A DNA stretch of 64,000 bases, taken from Hydrogenophaga sp. (GTDB lineage Bacteria > Pseudomonadota > Gammaproteobacteria > Burkholderiales > Burkholderiaceae_C). The stretch spans positions 248,001 to 312,000 of the forward strand of contig NZ_JAUCZF010000001.1 of NCBI RefSeq assembly GCF_030373245.1. The letters run 5' to 3'. Position 1 is the first letter of the stretch. Every line of letters begins with the position of its first letter. The position numbers were made by a program, and so were the translations under genes. Shown in pieces: positions 1-9,335 of the stretch. A model generated the notes under the pieces. That model made no database searches. It saw only the letters and a list, made by a program, of their open reading frames with translations, and was not told the DNA's origin.

Positions 1-176
1 AGACCATTGCGGTGCAAGCCTGCCGCAGCGTGACCAAAGCGCACATGGTGCACAACAGTTACCTGCCCACGATGGAGATCGACCCGCAGCGCTACACGGT
101 TCGGGCCGATGGCAAACTGCTCACTTGCGAACCTGCCACCGAGCTGCCGATGGCGCAGCGGTACTTTCTCTTCTGA
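1..176 (+). CDS. ureC: Urease subunit alpha, C-terminal end (partial)
   Basis: Only the last 57 or so codons are present; the frame enters at base 3 and stops with TGA at 174-176. The readable end ([20 protein letters not shown], ending MAQRYFLF) is the conserved C-terminus of the urease alpha subunit, including the loop with MVHN and the terminal YFLF. UreC carries the dinickel active site that hydrolyses urea to ammonia and carbamate, but the metal ligands lie upstream of this window. It is followed after 20 bases by ureE, so the cluster reads ureC-ureE-ureF-ureG on one strand. Confidence 0.9.
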   Translation, partial: TIAVQACRSVTKAHMVHNSYLPTMEIDPQRYTVRADGKLLTCEPATELPMAQRYFLF

Positions 177-196
177 CAACTGTCGACTCCGCGCGC

Positions 197-739
197 ATGC
201 AACAAGCCTCCAAACTCATTCCCCAGGGTCGCGGTCTCGCGCCGACCCTGCTCAAACGTGCGCCACAGGTTGAGCTGGACTGGGACTTGCGCCAAAAAAG
301 CCGCTTCGATGCCACCACGTCCGATGGCCAGCATATCGGCGTGTTCCTGCCGCGCGGCAGCGTGGTGCGCGGCGGAGACGTGCTGGTGACCGAGTCCGGC
401 ACGCTGGTGCGCGTGGTGGCGGCACCTCAGCCGGTGCTGCGCATCACCGCGTGCAACGAGCACGGTCACCACCACGACGGGGCTTTTGAACTCATGCGCG
501 CGGCCTACCACCTGGGCAACCGCCACGTTCCGATCGAACTCAAGCCCGACCACCTCAAGATCGAGCCCGACCATGTGCTGGCCGATCTGCTGCGCGCCAT
601 GCACCTGAGCGTGAGCGAGGTCAACGAAGCGTTCGAGCCCGAGGCCGGAGCCTACAGCCAGCACGCGGGGCACGCCCACGCTCCCAGTGCCCACGCACAC
701 CACGATCATCACGCCGCTGGCTCGCATGAGCATGGCTGA
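197..739 (+). CDS. ureE: Urease accessory protein UreE (nickel chaperone)
   Basis: UreE delivers nickel to the urease activation complex. The protein is 180 aa from the ATG at 197 ([10 protein letters not shown]). An upstream in-frame ATG at 125 lies inside ureC and is unlikely. The N-terminal part (peptide-binding beta domain, about residues 1-75) is followed by the metal-binding domain with [26 protein letters not shown] and [13 protein letters not shown], typical of the family. The C-terminus is a histidine-rich tail ([17 protein letters not shown], ending SHEHG) able to bind several nickel ions. The 3' end overlaps ureF by 14 bases, so the two are probably translationally coupled. Confidence 0.92.
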   Translation: MQQASKLIPQGRGLAPTLLKRAPQVELDWDLRQKSRFDATTSDGQHIGVFLPRGSVVRGGDVLVTESGTLVRVVAAPQPVLRITACNEHGHHHDGAFELMRAAYHLGNRHVPIELKPDHLKIEPDHVLADLLRAMHLSVSEVNEAFEPEAGAYSQHAGHAHAPSAHAHHDHHAAGSHEHG

Positions 740-1445
740 ACCCGCAGGCAACAGCGCGGCACGAACCTCTGGCCTGCTGCAACTGCTCTGGCTGGCCTCG
801 CCCGCCCTGCCGGTGGGTGGCTTCTCGTACTCCGAAGGCCTGGAGTCTGCCGTGGAGGCCGGCCTGGTGCACGACGAGGCCAGCGCCGCCAGCTGGCTGC
901 TGGACCAACTGCACCTGAGCCTGGCGCGCAGCGATCTGGCGGTGGTCGCGCAAGCGATTCCCGCCTGGCGCAGCCACGACCTGGCTCGCATCACCGCACT
1001 CAACGACTGGGTGCTGCAGACCCGCGAATCCGCCGAACTGCGGCAGCAGACCGAGCAAATGGGCCGCTCACTGCTCACCTGGGCGCAATCACTGGGAGAA
1101 CTCGGGCGGGGTGTGGCCGAGGCGCTGGCGTCTGCCCGCCTGGATCCGCCGAGCTACCCGGTGGCCATGGCCTGCGCCGCTGCACTCAGCGGCGCACAAG
1201 CCCACGACAGCCTGACCGGCTTTGCCTTCGGCTGGTCCGAAAACATGGTGCAGGCCGCCATCAAGTCGGTGCCGCTGGGCCAGAGCGCCGGTCAGCGCAT
1301 GCTGGCCAGGCTCGCCCAGGCCATTCCCGAGGCGGTGGCCCAGGCCCAGTCGCTCACCGACGACTCCCGGCAAGCCTTCACGCCACTGCTCGCCATTCTT
1401 TCGGCCCAGCACGAAACCCAGTATTCCCGTCTGTTCCGTTCCTAG
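726..1445 (+). CDS. ureF: Urease accessory protein UreF
   Basis: UreF is part of the UreDFG complex that gates GTP-dependent nickel insertion into urease. The 239-residue product has the family features: [21 protein letters not shown] near the N-terminus, a helical body with [17 protein letters not shown], and a C-terminal stretch with [12 protein letters not shown]-like [20 protein letters not shown]. Two in-frame ATGs, at 726 and 732, both overlap the end of ureE; 726 is used here, but the choice is not decided by a clear ribosome site. ureD is not visible in the window and presumably lies upstream. Confidence 0.93.
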   Translation: MSMAEPAGNSAARTSGLLQLLWLASPALPVGGFSYSEGLESAVEAGLVHDEASAASWLLDQLHLSLARSDLAVVAQAIPAWRSHDLARITALNDWVLQTRESAELRQQTEQMGRSLLTWAQSLGELGRGVAEALASARLDPPSYPVAMACAAALSGAQAHDSLTGFAFGWSENMVQAAIKSVPLGQSAGQRMLARLAQAIPEAVAQAQSLTDDSRQAFTPLLAILSAQHETQYSRLFRS

Positions 1446-1567
1446 ATCAACCCCCGCGCCGTTTCGCGACTTCCAACCCCAAGAGGATCCACACCGACGG
1501 TCCGGCCAAGCCGGCTCCAAGGTGTGTGCTGAAGCTGCCCTTCAACCCGTCCAACTCCGTCTTTGCC

Positions 1568-2242
1568 ATGACCGCACTCCACCACATTCCACTGCGCACC
1601 AAGACCCTGCCTCCACTTCGCGTGGGCATTGGTGGGCCAGTCGGCTCCGGCAAAACCACCTTGTTGGAGATGCTGTGCAAAGCCATGCGCGAGCGCCACG
1701 ATCTGATCGCGATCACCAACGACATCTACACCAAGGAAGACCAGCGCATCCTCACCGTGAGTGGCGCGCTCCCAGCTGAGCGCATCATGGGCGTTGAGAC
1801 CGGTGGCTGCCCACACACGGCGATCCGTGAAGATGCCTCCATCAACCTGGAGGCGATCGACCGCATGCTGGAGAAGTTTCCGGACGCCGACGTGGTATTC
1901 ATCGAAAGCGGTGGCGACAACCTCGCCGCCACATTCAGCCCGGAGCTCAGCGACCTCACCATTTACGTGATCGACGTGGCTGCAGGCGAGAAAATCCCGC
2001 GCAAGGGCGGCCCCGGCATCACCAAGAGCGACCTGTTCGTCATCAACAAGACCGACCTGGCACCGCACGTGGGGGCCGACCTGGAAGTCATGAAAGCCGA
2101 CACCGTCCGCATGAGGCCCGACGCGCAGCGCCGGCCCTGGGTCATGACCAACCTCAAGACACTGGCGGGTGTCGATGAGGTGGTGCGCTTCATCGAGGCG
2201 CGGGGCATGCTTGCACCTTCTGCGACACTGGAAACGCGATAA
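1568..2242 (+). CDS. ureG: Urease accessory GTPase UreG
   Basis: UreG is the SIMIBI-class GTPase that powers nickel delivery to apo-urease. The P-loop [13 protein letters not shown] lies near residue 25, and the family signatures [10 protein letters not shown], the metal-binding CPH ([13 protein letters not shown]), [15 protein letters not shown] and the base-recognition motif [16 protein letters not shown] follow. The ATG at 1568 gives 224 aa, close to the usual length; the frame is open further upstream (1526) but those residues do not look like UreG. The gene starts 122 bases after ureF and closes the visible urease cluster. Confidence 0.97.
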   Translation: MTALHHIPLRTKTLPPLRVGIGGPVGSGKTTLLEMLCKAMRERHDLIAITNDIYTKEDQRILTVSGALPAERIMGVETGGCPHTAIREDASINLEAIDRMLEKFPDADVVFIESGGDNLAATFSPELSDLTIYVIDVAAGEKIPRKGGPGITKSDLFVINKTDLAPHVGADLEVMKADTVRMRPDAQRRPWVMTNLKTLAGVDEVVRFIEARGMLAPSATLETR

Positions 2243-2432
2243 GCTGTCGCGGCCAAGTACATTGGCAGCATGCCCTGGAGGATGTCTCGATCGTTGGGCA
2301 TGAGTCGAAGACCTTTCAAATGTGGATTTTGTTCAGCCGAACCCGCGCGTGGCCCTGCAAAGGGGAACCAGCGTCGATAGTCGCAAGTTGGCCCGACATG
2401 GGAACGAGCGAACCGATACCGGGATTGTCACG

Positions 2433-3302
2433 GTGAGCACTGACTTCTGCCTCGTACTTGCCATTTGGGGTTCCGCCTACCCCGACGCGAGCGTCAATGT
2501 GCTGGTGGATGCGGCGAAAAAGTCGTCGCCCAGGCTCAAGCACGTCGTCTTGTTCACCGATCGACAGCGGCCCCAGATCGCCACGGACGTGAAGCAGGTG
2601 CCGTTTCCACCTTTCTTCGATCGCCCAGAATTTTTCGGCCTGGGCTACCGGGTCAAGCTGGCCGTGTTCTCCCGTGCCTCACTGCCGCCCAAAACGCCTT
2701 GCGTGTACCTTGACCTGGACACCATGGTGACGGGTGACCTAGGCAAGATCGCCGATCTGGTCGAGCGCCCTTGCGACCTGTTCATGCTGCCACCAGGCAA
2801 CTTGATTGGATTCGGGCCCATCCGCCGCAAGCTGTTCGGCTTGACCAAAGGCAAGCGCTTTGCGACTGGCAACTCATCCGTCATGGCCTACCACTCGGCT
2901 GCTGAACCGAGCATGGCTGATCTGTTCGAGCAGCGATTCATTGGTGGTGACAAGGGGCCTTACATGAACATCGACGACGAGTTCATATCCTGGGCGGGGC
3001 AACCCGTGGCTCGTGGGGTGCCGCGATCGATGGCGGTCATGTTCCGGCGGGAGTTTCTCGCCAGGTCCTCGGTCATCCTCTGGTTTCGCAAACATTCACC
3101 GTTTCGCCAGAAACACCGCAGCAATGTGGTGGCCATCACATTCAACGGAACACGTTACAAACCCGACGAACTGCTCAAGCTCAGGCCAGGAGAACGCATT
3201 TCAGACGCCAGAGGCCGCTTTGGCTACTGGTCGGACGAACACATGGGACCTCTGCGTCAGAAGATACTGGACTACTGCCAACGCATCACGGCGAGCAACT
3301 GA
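2433..3302 (+). CDS. Probable glycosyltransferase
   Basis: The 289-residue protein (GTG start at 2433, STDFCLVLAIWG) has a nucleotide-sugar transferase layout: an N-terminal beta strand, a segment predicting substrate access (LGYRVKLAVFSRASLP), and CVYLDLDTMVTGDL, in which DLD fits the metal-binding DxD motif of GT-A fold enzymes. A later NIDDEFISW segment resembles the acceptor/catalytic end of such enzymes. The start is uncertain: the frame is open back to 2322 with an ATG there, but the first residues (FVQPNPRVALQRG) are not family-like. It lies 190 bases after ureG and is probably its own transcription unit. The sugar and acceptor cannot be named. Confidence 0.55.
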   Translation: MSTDFCLVLAIWGSAYPDASVNVLVDAAKKSSPRLKHVVLFTDRQRPQIATDVKQVPFPPFFDRPEFFGLGYRVKLAVFSRASLPPKTPCVYLDLDTMVTGDLGKIADLVERPCDLFMLPPGNLIGFGPIRRKLFGLTKGKRFATGNSSVMAYHSAAEPSMADLFEQRFIGGDKGPYMNIDDEFISWAGQPVARGVPRSMAVMFRREFLARSSVILWFRKHSPFRQKHRSNVVAITFNGTRYKPDELLKLRPGERISDARGRFGYWSDEHMGPLRQKILDYCQRITASN

Positions 3303-3360
3303 CGCGGCAGCTGGGGCTTGCCTTTTGTCCATCGAGGTGCGTCAGGTGGACCTAGACCAC

Positions 3361-3391
3361 AAAAAAACGGCCCCGAAGGGCCGTTCTTTCT
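3361..3391 (-). terminator. Rho-independent terminator, usable from both sides
   Basis: AACGGCCC (3366-3373) pairs with GGGCCGTT (3378-3385) around a CGAA loop. On the minus strand the stem is followed by seven U residues (3367 back to 3361), which suits the DUF4148 gene ending at 3410. On the plus strand it is followed by TCTTTCTT, so it may also stop the glycosyltransferase transcript. Confidence 0.75.
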
Positions 3392-3409
3392 TGCCAGCGA
3401 GGCGTTCGA

Positions 3410-3796
3410 TCAGTTGCGCACGGGCATAGCCTGACCCTGCGCCAGGTTGTCGCCCTGGTTGGCGCGCTGGCCGGCCAGGCGGACTTGCTCCAACTGCTGG
3501 GCGGTGGGCAACACGGTCACCTCGCCGCGGGCGATCACGCCCAGGCGCTCGGCTGCAATAGCTTCGGCGCGAACCTGGTTGCGGGTCACGGTGCTCATGC
3601 CATCAGCCACGATCACGGGGGTGAACTCACCGCTGGCGATCAGACCTGCATCGCTCGCGGCAATGGCATCGGCCTGCACCGCGGCGCGGCTCAGAGTAGA
3701 GACAAAGGGTGCCTCGGGCGTGAATTCGGAGGCGATGGCACCAGCGGCAGCAAACGACAGGACCACGGGAAGGACGATGCGGGTAGAGAGTTTCAT
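3410..3796 (-). CDS. DUF4148 domain-containing exported protein
   Basis: A 128-residue protein with a signal peptide (MKLSTRIVLPVVLSFAAAGA, cleavage expected near A-IA-S) and then two similar segments (VQADAIAASDAGLIASGEFTPV and VRAEAIAAERLGVIARGEVTVL) in the pattern of DUF4148 proteins. These are small periplasmic proteins that are frequent in Burkholderiales and have no established function. The start at 3796 is supported by AGGA eight bases upstream. It is transcribed divergently from the response regulator at 3984, across a 187-base spacer, and ends at the hairpin at 3366-3385. Confidence 0.8.
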   Translation of the reverse strand: MKLSTRIVLPVVLSFAAAGAIASEFTPEAPFVSTLSRAAVQADAIAASDAGLIASGEFTPVIVADGMSTVTRNQVRAEAIAAERLGVIARGEVTVLPTAQQLEQVRLAGQRANQGDNLAQGQAMPVRN

Positions 3797-3983
3797 GACG
3801 GTTCCTAAATAAGACAGGTTGAAGAAGCGACTTGCTTGATGCCGTTTCGTTTCGGCATGGGATGAACTGTAGAAGTCGCACTTGTCGTTCAACGAACATC
3901 TGAATGACAGATTCGTAATCCAACGCCCAGTACCGATCCGCGACAATTTGTCGATCCCCAAATCGTGTTGCTCACCCACTCCC

Positions 3984-4667
3984 ATGCGCATCCTGGTCAT
4001 TGAAGACGAAGCCAAGCTTGCCGACTACGTCAAACGTGGTCTGACCGAGTCCGGGTACACCGTGGACGTGGCGCGCGACGGTATCGAAGGCCGCTACCTG
4101 GCCACCGGAGGCGACTACCAGCTGGTGGTTCTCGACATCATGCTGCCAGGTGTAGATGGTTTTGGCGTGTTGTCCGCCCTGCGCGAGAAGCTCAATACGC
4201 CCGTGCTCATGCTCACTGCACGAGACCGGGTGGAAGACCGGGTGCAAGGGCTGGAGGCTGGAGCGGACGACTACCTGGTGAAGCCGTTTGCCTTCTCGGA
4301 ACTGCTCGCGCGGGTTGCCGCGCTGCTGCGTCGCGGGCCTGCGCCCGCGGATACCAGCCATAACGGGCGCATGACCGTCAGCAACCTCGAAATGGACCTG
4401 CTCAGCCGCAAAGCCTGGCGCGAGGGCCAGCGGCTGGAGCTGACCGCCAAAGAGTTTTCGCTGCTGGCGTTGCTGGCACGGCGCAAGGGCCAGATCCTGT
4501 CGCGCACCACGCTGGCCGAACAGGTCTGGGACATGAACTTCGATTCCGACACCAACGTGGTCGAGGTGGCGATCCGACGCCTGCGCGCCAAGATGGATGA
4601 TCCCTTCAAACCCAAGCTGCTGCACAACGTGCGCGGCATGGGTTATGTGCTGGAGGAGCGCGCATGA
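3984..4667 (+). CDS. OmpR-family response regulator (CusR/IrlR type)
   Basis: A 227-residue two-domain regulator. The receiver domain starts MRILVIEDEAKLADYVKRGL with the acidic pair E7-D8, the phosphoacceptor Asp near residue 51 (LVVLDIMLPGVDGFG), the conserved Thr in LMLTARD and Lys in DYLVKPF. The C-terminal winged-helix domain includes RLELTAKEFSLLALLARRKGQILSR and NVVEVAIRRLRAKMDDPF. The ATG at 3984 starts the receiver fold exactly; the frame is open further upstream without family residues. It overlaps the kinase gene by four bases (ATGA). The sequence style is that of heavy-metal responsive regulators, but the signal is not known. Confidence 0.93.
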   Translation: MRILVIEDEAKLADYVKRGLTESGYTVDVARDGIEGRYLATGGDYQLVVLDIMLPGVDGFGVLSALREKLNTPVLMLTARDRVEDRVQGLEAGADDYLVKPFAFSELLARVAALLRRGPAPADTSHNGRMTVSNLEMDLLSRKAWREGQRLELTAKEFSLLALLARRKGQILSRTTLAEQVWDMNFDSDTNVVEVAIRRLRAKMDDPFKPKLLHNVRGMGYVLEERA

Positions 4668-6034
4668 CTGCTGCAACTGCCACCAAAACGCCGTGCACCT
4701 ATTCCATTGGGCGGCGCCTCTCGCTGCTGCTTGCTACCCAGACAGTGATTGGGCTGGGCCTGCTGCTGGCCACCATCTACGGCATCACCGCCATGCTGTT
4801 TCAGGCCAAGCACGACGAGCAATTGCTGGGCCACACACGCGTGCTCAAAGACATGATGCAAAGCGCCAGCGAACGCGCGGGCACTTTTGAAATGCTCGAC
4901 AAGCTGGCGTGGTCAGCCGAGCGCAGGCCCGGCACCTTCCTGGTGGTGAGCCGGCCAGACGGCAGCGAGTTTTACCGCGACCCGCCAGCGAGCTTCGACA
5001 CCGAGGCCAAGACCGCCCAGGCCAGCACCTTTCTGGTGACCGACAAGTCCACGGGCGATGTCTACACCGGCAGACTGGTGCTGGACTGCTCGCAAGACGC
5101 GAAGACCGGCCAGCGCATGGCCATCTTGCTGGTGGTGGCCACGCTTGCGGGTGGGATTTTTGTGGCCTGGGCCACGTTCTGGCGCGTGCGCTGCAGCCTG
5201 CGACCGCTGCTCGACCTGGCCGACCAGACCCGCAGCATCGACGTCGGGCGAGCGAAGCAACGCCTCACGCTCGAAGAGCCGGCCGAGGAATTGCAGCCGT
5301 TGATCGAGCAGTTCAACAGCCTGATGGGGCGCGTGGACCGCACCTACGCCCAGCTCGAAGGCTTCAATGCCGACGTGGCGCACGAACTGCGCACGCCACT
5401 GGCCAACCTGATCGGCCAGACCGAGCTGGCGCTCAGCCGCGAGCGCAGCAACGCTGATCTGGAAGACACCTTGACCTCAAACCTGGAAGAACTGCAGCGC
5501 ATGGCCGGCATCATCAACGACATGCTGTTCCTTGCTCAGGCCGATCGCGGCGTCAAGGCCCGTCGGGGCGAACCGGTGAGCCTGGCAGAACTGGTGCGCC
5601 AGGTGGTGGAATTCCACGAGGCGCCGATGGAAGACGCCCGTCTGTCGATCGCCATCGACGGCGATATCCACCTGCCGGTGGACGAAGCCCTGATCAAGCG
5701 CGCCTTGTCCAACCTGCTGGGCAATGCCATCCGCTATGCCGAGCCTGGCAGCCAGCTCCATGTGCGCATTGGCCAGCAACCCGATGGCAGCGCGCGGCTG
5801 TTGGTTGAAAACGTGGGTCCGTCGATCGAAGCCGAACACCTGCCCCGCCTGTTCGACCGCTTTTTCCGCGCCGATGCCTCCCGCTGTGAAATGGCCAAGC
5901 CCCACCACGGACTGGGCCTGTCCATCGTGGCGGCCATCGCGCGCATGCACGACGGGTTTGCGCTGGCAGAGTCGGCCGAAGGCCGCACCCGGGTGGGCTT
6001 CAGCGTGCTCGGCACCGGCACGGCCGCGGCCTGA
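4664..6034 (+). CDS. Sensor histidine kinase (heavy-metal sensor type)
   Basis: The 456-residue partner of the preceding regulator. It has a first membrane helix at about residues 17-45 (LSLLLATQTVIGLGLLLATI), a periplasmic sensor segment, and a second helix at about 150-172 (MAILLVVATLAGGIFVAWATFW). A HAMP linker and the H-box DVAHELRTPLANLIGQ (His near residue 240) follow. The ATPase domain shows an N-box (ALSNLLGNAIRYA), NVGPSIEAEHLPRLFDRFFR and GLGLSIVAAIARMH. This layout matches the CusS/IrlS family. The ATG overlaps the regulator's stop codon, which couples their translation. The stop is 62 bases before tRNA-Ser, so it is the last chromosomal gene before the island. Confidence 0.93.
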   Translation: MTAATATKTPCTYSIGRRLSLLLATQTVIGLGLLLATIYGITAMLFQAKHDEQLLGHTRVLKDMMQSASERAGTFEMLDKLAWSAERRPGTFLVVSRPDGSEFYRDPPASFDTEAKTAQASTFLVTDKSTGDVYTGRLVLDCSQDAKTGQRMAILLVVATLAGGIFVAWATFWRVRCSLRPLLDLADQTRSIDVGRAKQRLTLEEPAEELQPLIEQFNSLMGRVDRTYAQLEGFNADVAHELRTPLANLIGQTELALSRERSNADLEDTLTSNLEELQRMAGIINDMLFLAQADRGVKARRGEPVSLAELVRQVVEFHEAPMEDARLSIAIDGDIHLPVDEALIKRALSNLLGNAIRYAEPGSQLHVRIGQQPDGSARLLVENVGPSIEAEHLPRLFDRFFRADASRCEMAKPHHGLGLSIVAAIARMHDGFALAESAEGRTRVGFSVLGTGTAAA

Positions 6035-6096
6035 TCCAGACCCATCCAGACCCTGGGCCGGGCCAACCGCTAAAATCCGGTCTGCAATGCATACCC

Positions 6097-6184
6097 GGAG
6101 ACTTGGGTGAGTGGTTTAAACCAGCAGTCTTGAAAACTGCCGACCCGCAAGGGTCCGTGAGTTCGAATCTCACAGTCTCCGCCA
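6097..6184 (+). tRNA. tRNA-Ser (anticodon TGA)
   Basis: An 88-base type II tRNA with encoded CCA. The acceptor arms GGAGACT (6097-6103) and AGTCTCC (6174-6180) pair. The anticodon loop within CAGTCTTGAAAACTG places TGA between CT and AA, reading UCA and other serine codons by wobble. The long variable arm (GACCCGCAAGGGTC) and T-arm GTGAGTTCGAATCTCAC are present. Its last 14 bases (6171-6184) recur at 26772-26785, so the gene is the integration site of the downstream island and was rebuilt intact on integration. Confidence 0.97.
6171..6184 (+). repeat. attL: 14-bp core within tRNA-Ser 3' end
   Basis: CACAGTCTCCGCCA, comprising part of the T-arm, the 3' acceptor strand, discriminator and CCA. 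It is identical to 26772-26785. The preceding base differs (T here, A at attR), which sets the core's left border. Confidence 0.82.
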
Positions 6185-6186
6185 AA

Positions 6187-6222
6187 AAAAACCCTAAGCT
6201 ATTGATATACTTAGGGTTTTTT
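6187..6222 (+). terminator. Rho-independent terminator after tRNA-Ser
   Basis: AAAACCCTAAG (6188-6198) pairs with CTTAGGGTTTT (6210-6220) around an 11-base AT-rich loop, followed by more T. It lies immediately downstream of CCA and therefore on the island side of attL, so the element brings its own terminator for the tRNA transcript. Confidence 0.75.
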
Positions 6223-6238
6223 ATTGTCATAAGTACAA

Positions 6239-6261
6239 ACCCGCCCAAAGACCCGCCCAAA
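6239..6261 (+). repeat. Paired 11-mer ACCCGCCCAAA, left end (candidate arm-type sites)
   Basis: Two copies of ACCCGCCCAAA separated by one base (G). The same pair, separated by C, occurs at 26619-26641 just inside attR, in the same orientation. Short direct repeats flanking the core at both ends are the expected form of arm-type binding sites for a tyrosine integrase; that role is inferred. Confidence 0.6.
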
Positions 6262-6278
6262 TCTGAGCCGATATGACT

Positions 6279-6292
6279 TGCAATTGATTGCA
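6279..6292. repeat. Palindromic island repeat, copy 1
   Basis: TGCAATTGATTGCA, with TGCAAT and ATTGCA as inverted arms around TG. It is the only copy near attL, 17 bases inside the paired 11-mers. It is non-coding here. Confidence 0.7.
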
Positions 6293-6635
6293 CTGTCGGG
6301 AAGCGGCTGGCGATCCCATCATGATGGCTTAGCAGCTTGCAGGCTCCAAGGCTAGATTTCAGATTTTGGTCGCGACCTGTCATTTACTTCACTGCGACCG
6401 AGGACAGCTGAAGGCTCGGAGCGAACGTTGAACCGCTGCTTAAACGCCTGGAGAACACATCACAGCCGAGCTGCCCCAACAGGAGGCAGGTCAGATTCAG
6501 CGCTAGCTCAAGATTTATCATCAGTCCGTACATAGGGCGCGGCAGATACGGCATTCGCCTCAAGGGAGACGGTAAACAACAGCCGCTCAATTGCTAGTCG
6601 CAGGAATACCTTGCAGCTCGGACCGAACAACAAGA
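6293..6635. other. Gene-free left end of the island
   Basis: Between the left-end repeats and the helicase gene there is no convincing reading frame or RNA gene. The stretch probably holds the helicase promoter, but no promoter boxes stand out by eye. Confidence 0.5.
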
Positions 6636-9335
6636 ATGACTACTGTTGGCCAACAGATCTCTAGCGCGGACCATGCGATCTGCCAGAACATCAAGTTACT
6701 TGCTGAAGAGCGCAAACTGCTCTCGCAAAACGTACTCTCGCAGCTCAGAAACTTGGTTGAGGGGGTTGCCGTCCGACTCCACCTCGGTAACCCCGATGCC
6801 GAACTTCGCTTCGCTGCAATCGAGCCGGCGCTAGCTTTTGTCAAGAGCAGGGCACAGCTGAGCTTCCTTGGAAAATTTCACAAGCTGATCCAGAAGAGCT
6901 CGTCGCACTACACGCTCGACGGCGACACCTCCGAGCGCCTGATGCTGAAGTACTACGAGTACCTCCATCGCATACGTGACGTGCTAGAGAACGAATGCGG
7001 GATTCGAGTTTTGGCAAACCTGGAAGACTTCCCGGTAGATCTCGACCCTTCACTGCGCGAGTACCACGAGAAGATCGCGGCCAAAATCAAGTCACCGCGT
7101 TTCTCTCGAAGCGACACTGAGGTGCGCGATCGGTATTACATCCATAAGACGCGCCCATTCTTCGTCGGTGGTCGCATCTATTACGAAGTGACATTTTTCC
7201 GGGCCGCCAATAAGGTCAGTAAGTTCGATCGCATCATCGCCTTCACACCTATAGACATGTCGGTCGAGTACTCAGCAATGTTGACACTGCAGAGGGACTC
7301 GATTGAAGTGCTTGGCCAAACGATGCCAATCATGATCATCCGTGAGTGGGAGGTCTCGATTCGGCCGTGTGAATTCGACAACTTCGCACGACTGCTGGGC
7401 ATCAAAACTTCAATTCGAACGAACTCTCAGGAGTACCTGTATTTGATGCGCTGGCTGACCGTTGGGTCGAGAAGTCTGGTCGAGTTGATCGACATGAGCG
7501 AAGCCAACTATGCGGCAATGAGAGCAGCAGGTTCTGGTGAAGGCTTCAAACTGCAAATATTTCCTTGCTTAGACAAGGCAAGACAGGTCGCCAGATCGGG
7601 AGCCCCCGGGTCAAATATTCTTCGATATCTCATGCTGAGGATGCACAACCTGGTTCTCAAATCTCAGCACTCGAGGGACGAATGCAAGCTCCTCTCCGGA
7701 CTGAACCTTCACTACGGCTGCATACCGTTCGACACGATGCCCTTCTGTACCTCTCTTCTCGGACATAACCCTCGGTACCTGGATCTGGTGGAGTGCCTCG
7801 ACGTGACCGAGCGCAAGCACGAACTGCTTGCTCGACGTGTGAGACACAACGTGGAGCAGCATGGAACTCTATATACGACGGCGGCGGACCTAGAGGAGTT
7901 CGGGGAAGTCGAGAAACTGATCGCCACCTACAACCAGCTGCTGTACTACAAACATGTGTCACGACACCTAGTTCTCGACAAGAAGCATGTGTTCATCAAA
8001 GGGTATGAAGACGAAACGGTAGCCATTGTTGAGGCACTCCAGAAGCACGCTTCGGCTCGCATAGACGGATACACCCAAGCCGTCGAGCGTTGGTTCGCAG
8101 AAGCCCCTCGTAGCATCGACGACCCAGCGAAAGTCGCCGCACTCAAGCTGCTATTCAGTCAGTCGCGCGTGGCCCTCCTCTACGGAGCTGCAGGCACCGG
8201 GAAGTCAACGATGGTCGACCACATCGCTCACTACTTCAACGACAAGCAAAAGCTCTTCCTTGCGCACACCAACCCAGCAATCGACAATCTCAAGCGCAAA
8301 GTTACAGCTCAGAACTCCGAGTTCCGAACAATCAACAGTCAGATCAGAAAGAAGTCGTCCAACCAGGAATACGACATCCTCCTCATCGATGAGTGCAGCA
8401 CCGTCAGCAACTCCGACTTTCTCGAGGTGCTGAACAGAACCTCCTTCAAGTTGCTAGTAATAGTAGGCGACGTCTACCAGATTGAGTCCATCCAGTTCGG
8501 CAACTGGTTCGAGATCATCCGCTCTTTCATCCCAAGAACGTCGGTATTTGAGTTGACGACGCCATTCCGAACCAAGAACAACGCACTCTTGGCCTTGTGG
8601 GACGGAGTGCGATCTATCGACAACGACATCGCGGAACTCATGGCTCACAACGGGTACTCGACGGTGCTGGACAAAACGCTGTTCGAAGCCCTAGGCCAGG
8701 ACGAGATCATTCTGTGCCTGAACTACGACGGCCTCTATGGGATCAACAATATCAATCGATTCCTGCAGAGCAGCAACCCTGGCAAGGCGACGACTTGGCG
8801 CGTCTCCACTTACAAGATCGGCGATCCTGTTCTTTTCAACGAAACCGAGCGGTTTCGACCAGTGATCTACAACAACCTCAAGGGTTGGATTGTCGGTATC
8901 GAGCGTACGAAAGAGCGAATCCAGTTTGATGTCGAGCTGGATCGCCCGCTCAGCGAATTTGACGTCAACAACGAAGAACTCGAGTGGATGGGGGGATCGA
9001 CTGTTCGATTTTCCGTGTATGACTCGGGAAGTAGTGACGATGACGACGACCAATTGAACACAAGCGTACCGTTCCAGGTTGCGTATGCGGTTTCGATTCA
9101 CAAGGCACAAGGCCTTGAGTACGACTCCGTCAAGGTCGTGATCACCGATGCTAACGAAGACAACATCTCGCACAGCATCTTCTACACAGCAATAACGCGA
9201 GCGCGTGAGCGTCTACGGATCTTTTGGACGCCTGAGACTCAGCAAGCCGTTCTGCAGCGCCTGAGCCGAGGGGCTAACCCGAAGGACGTCAGTCTTCTCG
9301 CTAGTCGCCGCGGGCTTACGCCAGTCCGGATGTAG
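6636..9335 (+). CDS. Large SF1-type helicase/AAA protein with unrecognised N-terminal half
   Basis: An 899-residue protein. The C-terminal part is a superfamily 1 helicase motor: Walker A GAAGTGKST at about residue 517, Walker B LLIDECSTVS with D585-E586, motif III-like IVGDVYQIESIQFGNW near 611, TPFRTKN as motif IV, and YAVSIHKAQGLEYDSVKV plus FYTAITRARERLRIFW as motifs V and VI. The first 500 or so residues have no domain I can name. The ATG at 6636 is chosen; a TTG at 6591 in the same frame is less likely, and the ribosome site is weak. It is the first gene of the island and lies 140 bases before the Septu-like pair in the same direction, so a functional link is possible but unproven. Confidence 0.75.
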   Translation: MTTVGQQISSADHAICQNIKLLAEERKLLSQNVLSQLRNLVEGVAVRLHLGNPDAELRFAAIEPALAFVKSRAQLSFLGKFHKLIQKSSSHYTLDGDTSERLMLKYYEYLHRIRDVLENECGIRVLANLEDFPVDLDPSLREYHEKIAAKIKSPRFSRSDTEVRDRYYIHKTRPFFVGGRIYYEVTFFRAANKVSKFDRIIAFTPIDMSVEYSAMLTLQRDSIEVLGQTMPIMIIREWEVSIRPCEFDNFARLLGIKTSIRTNSQEYLYLMRWLTVGSRSLVELIDMSEANYAAMRAAGSGEGFKLQIFPCLDKARQVARSGAPGSNILRYLMLRMHNLVLKSQHSRDECKLLSGLNLHYGCIPFDTMPFCTSLLGHNPRYLDLVECLDVTERKHELLARRVRHNVEQHGTLYTTAADLEEFGEVEKLIATYNQLLYYKHVSRHLVLDKKHVFIKGYEDETVAIVEALQKHASARIDGYTQAVERWFAEAPRSIDDPAKVAALKLLFSQSRVALLYGAAGTGKSTMVDHIAHYFNDKQKLFLAHTNPAIDNLKRKVTAQNSEFRTINSQIRKKSSNQEYDILLIDECSTVSNSDFLEVLNRTSFKLLVIVGDVYQIESIQFGNWFEIIRSFIPRTSVFELTTPFRTKNNALLALWDGVRSIDNDIAELMAHNGYSTVLDKTLFEALGQDEIILCLNYDGLYGINNINRFLQSSNPGKATTWRVSTYKIGDPVLFNETERFRPVIYNNLKGWIVGIERTKERIQFDVELDRPLSEFDVNNEELEWMGGSTVRFSVYDSGSSDDDDDQLNTSVPFQVAYAVSIHKAQGLEYDSVKVVITDANEDNISHSIFYTAITRARERLRIFWTPETQQAVLQRLSRGANPKDVSLLASRRGLTPVRM

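Noticed and set aside
6000-6383. A minus-strand frame of 127 codons across tRNA-Ser, with residues such as VRFELTDPCGSAVFKTAG
   Set aside because: It is the antisense reading of the tRNA gene and its terminator, a frequent false protein; no ribosome site or family support.
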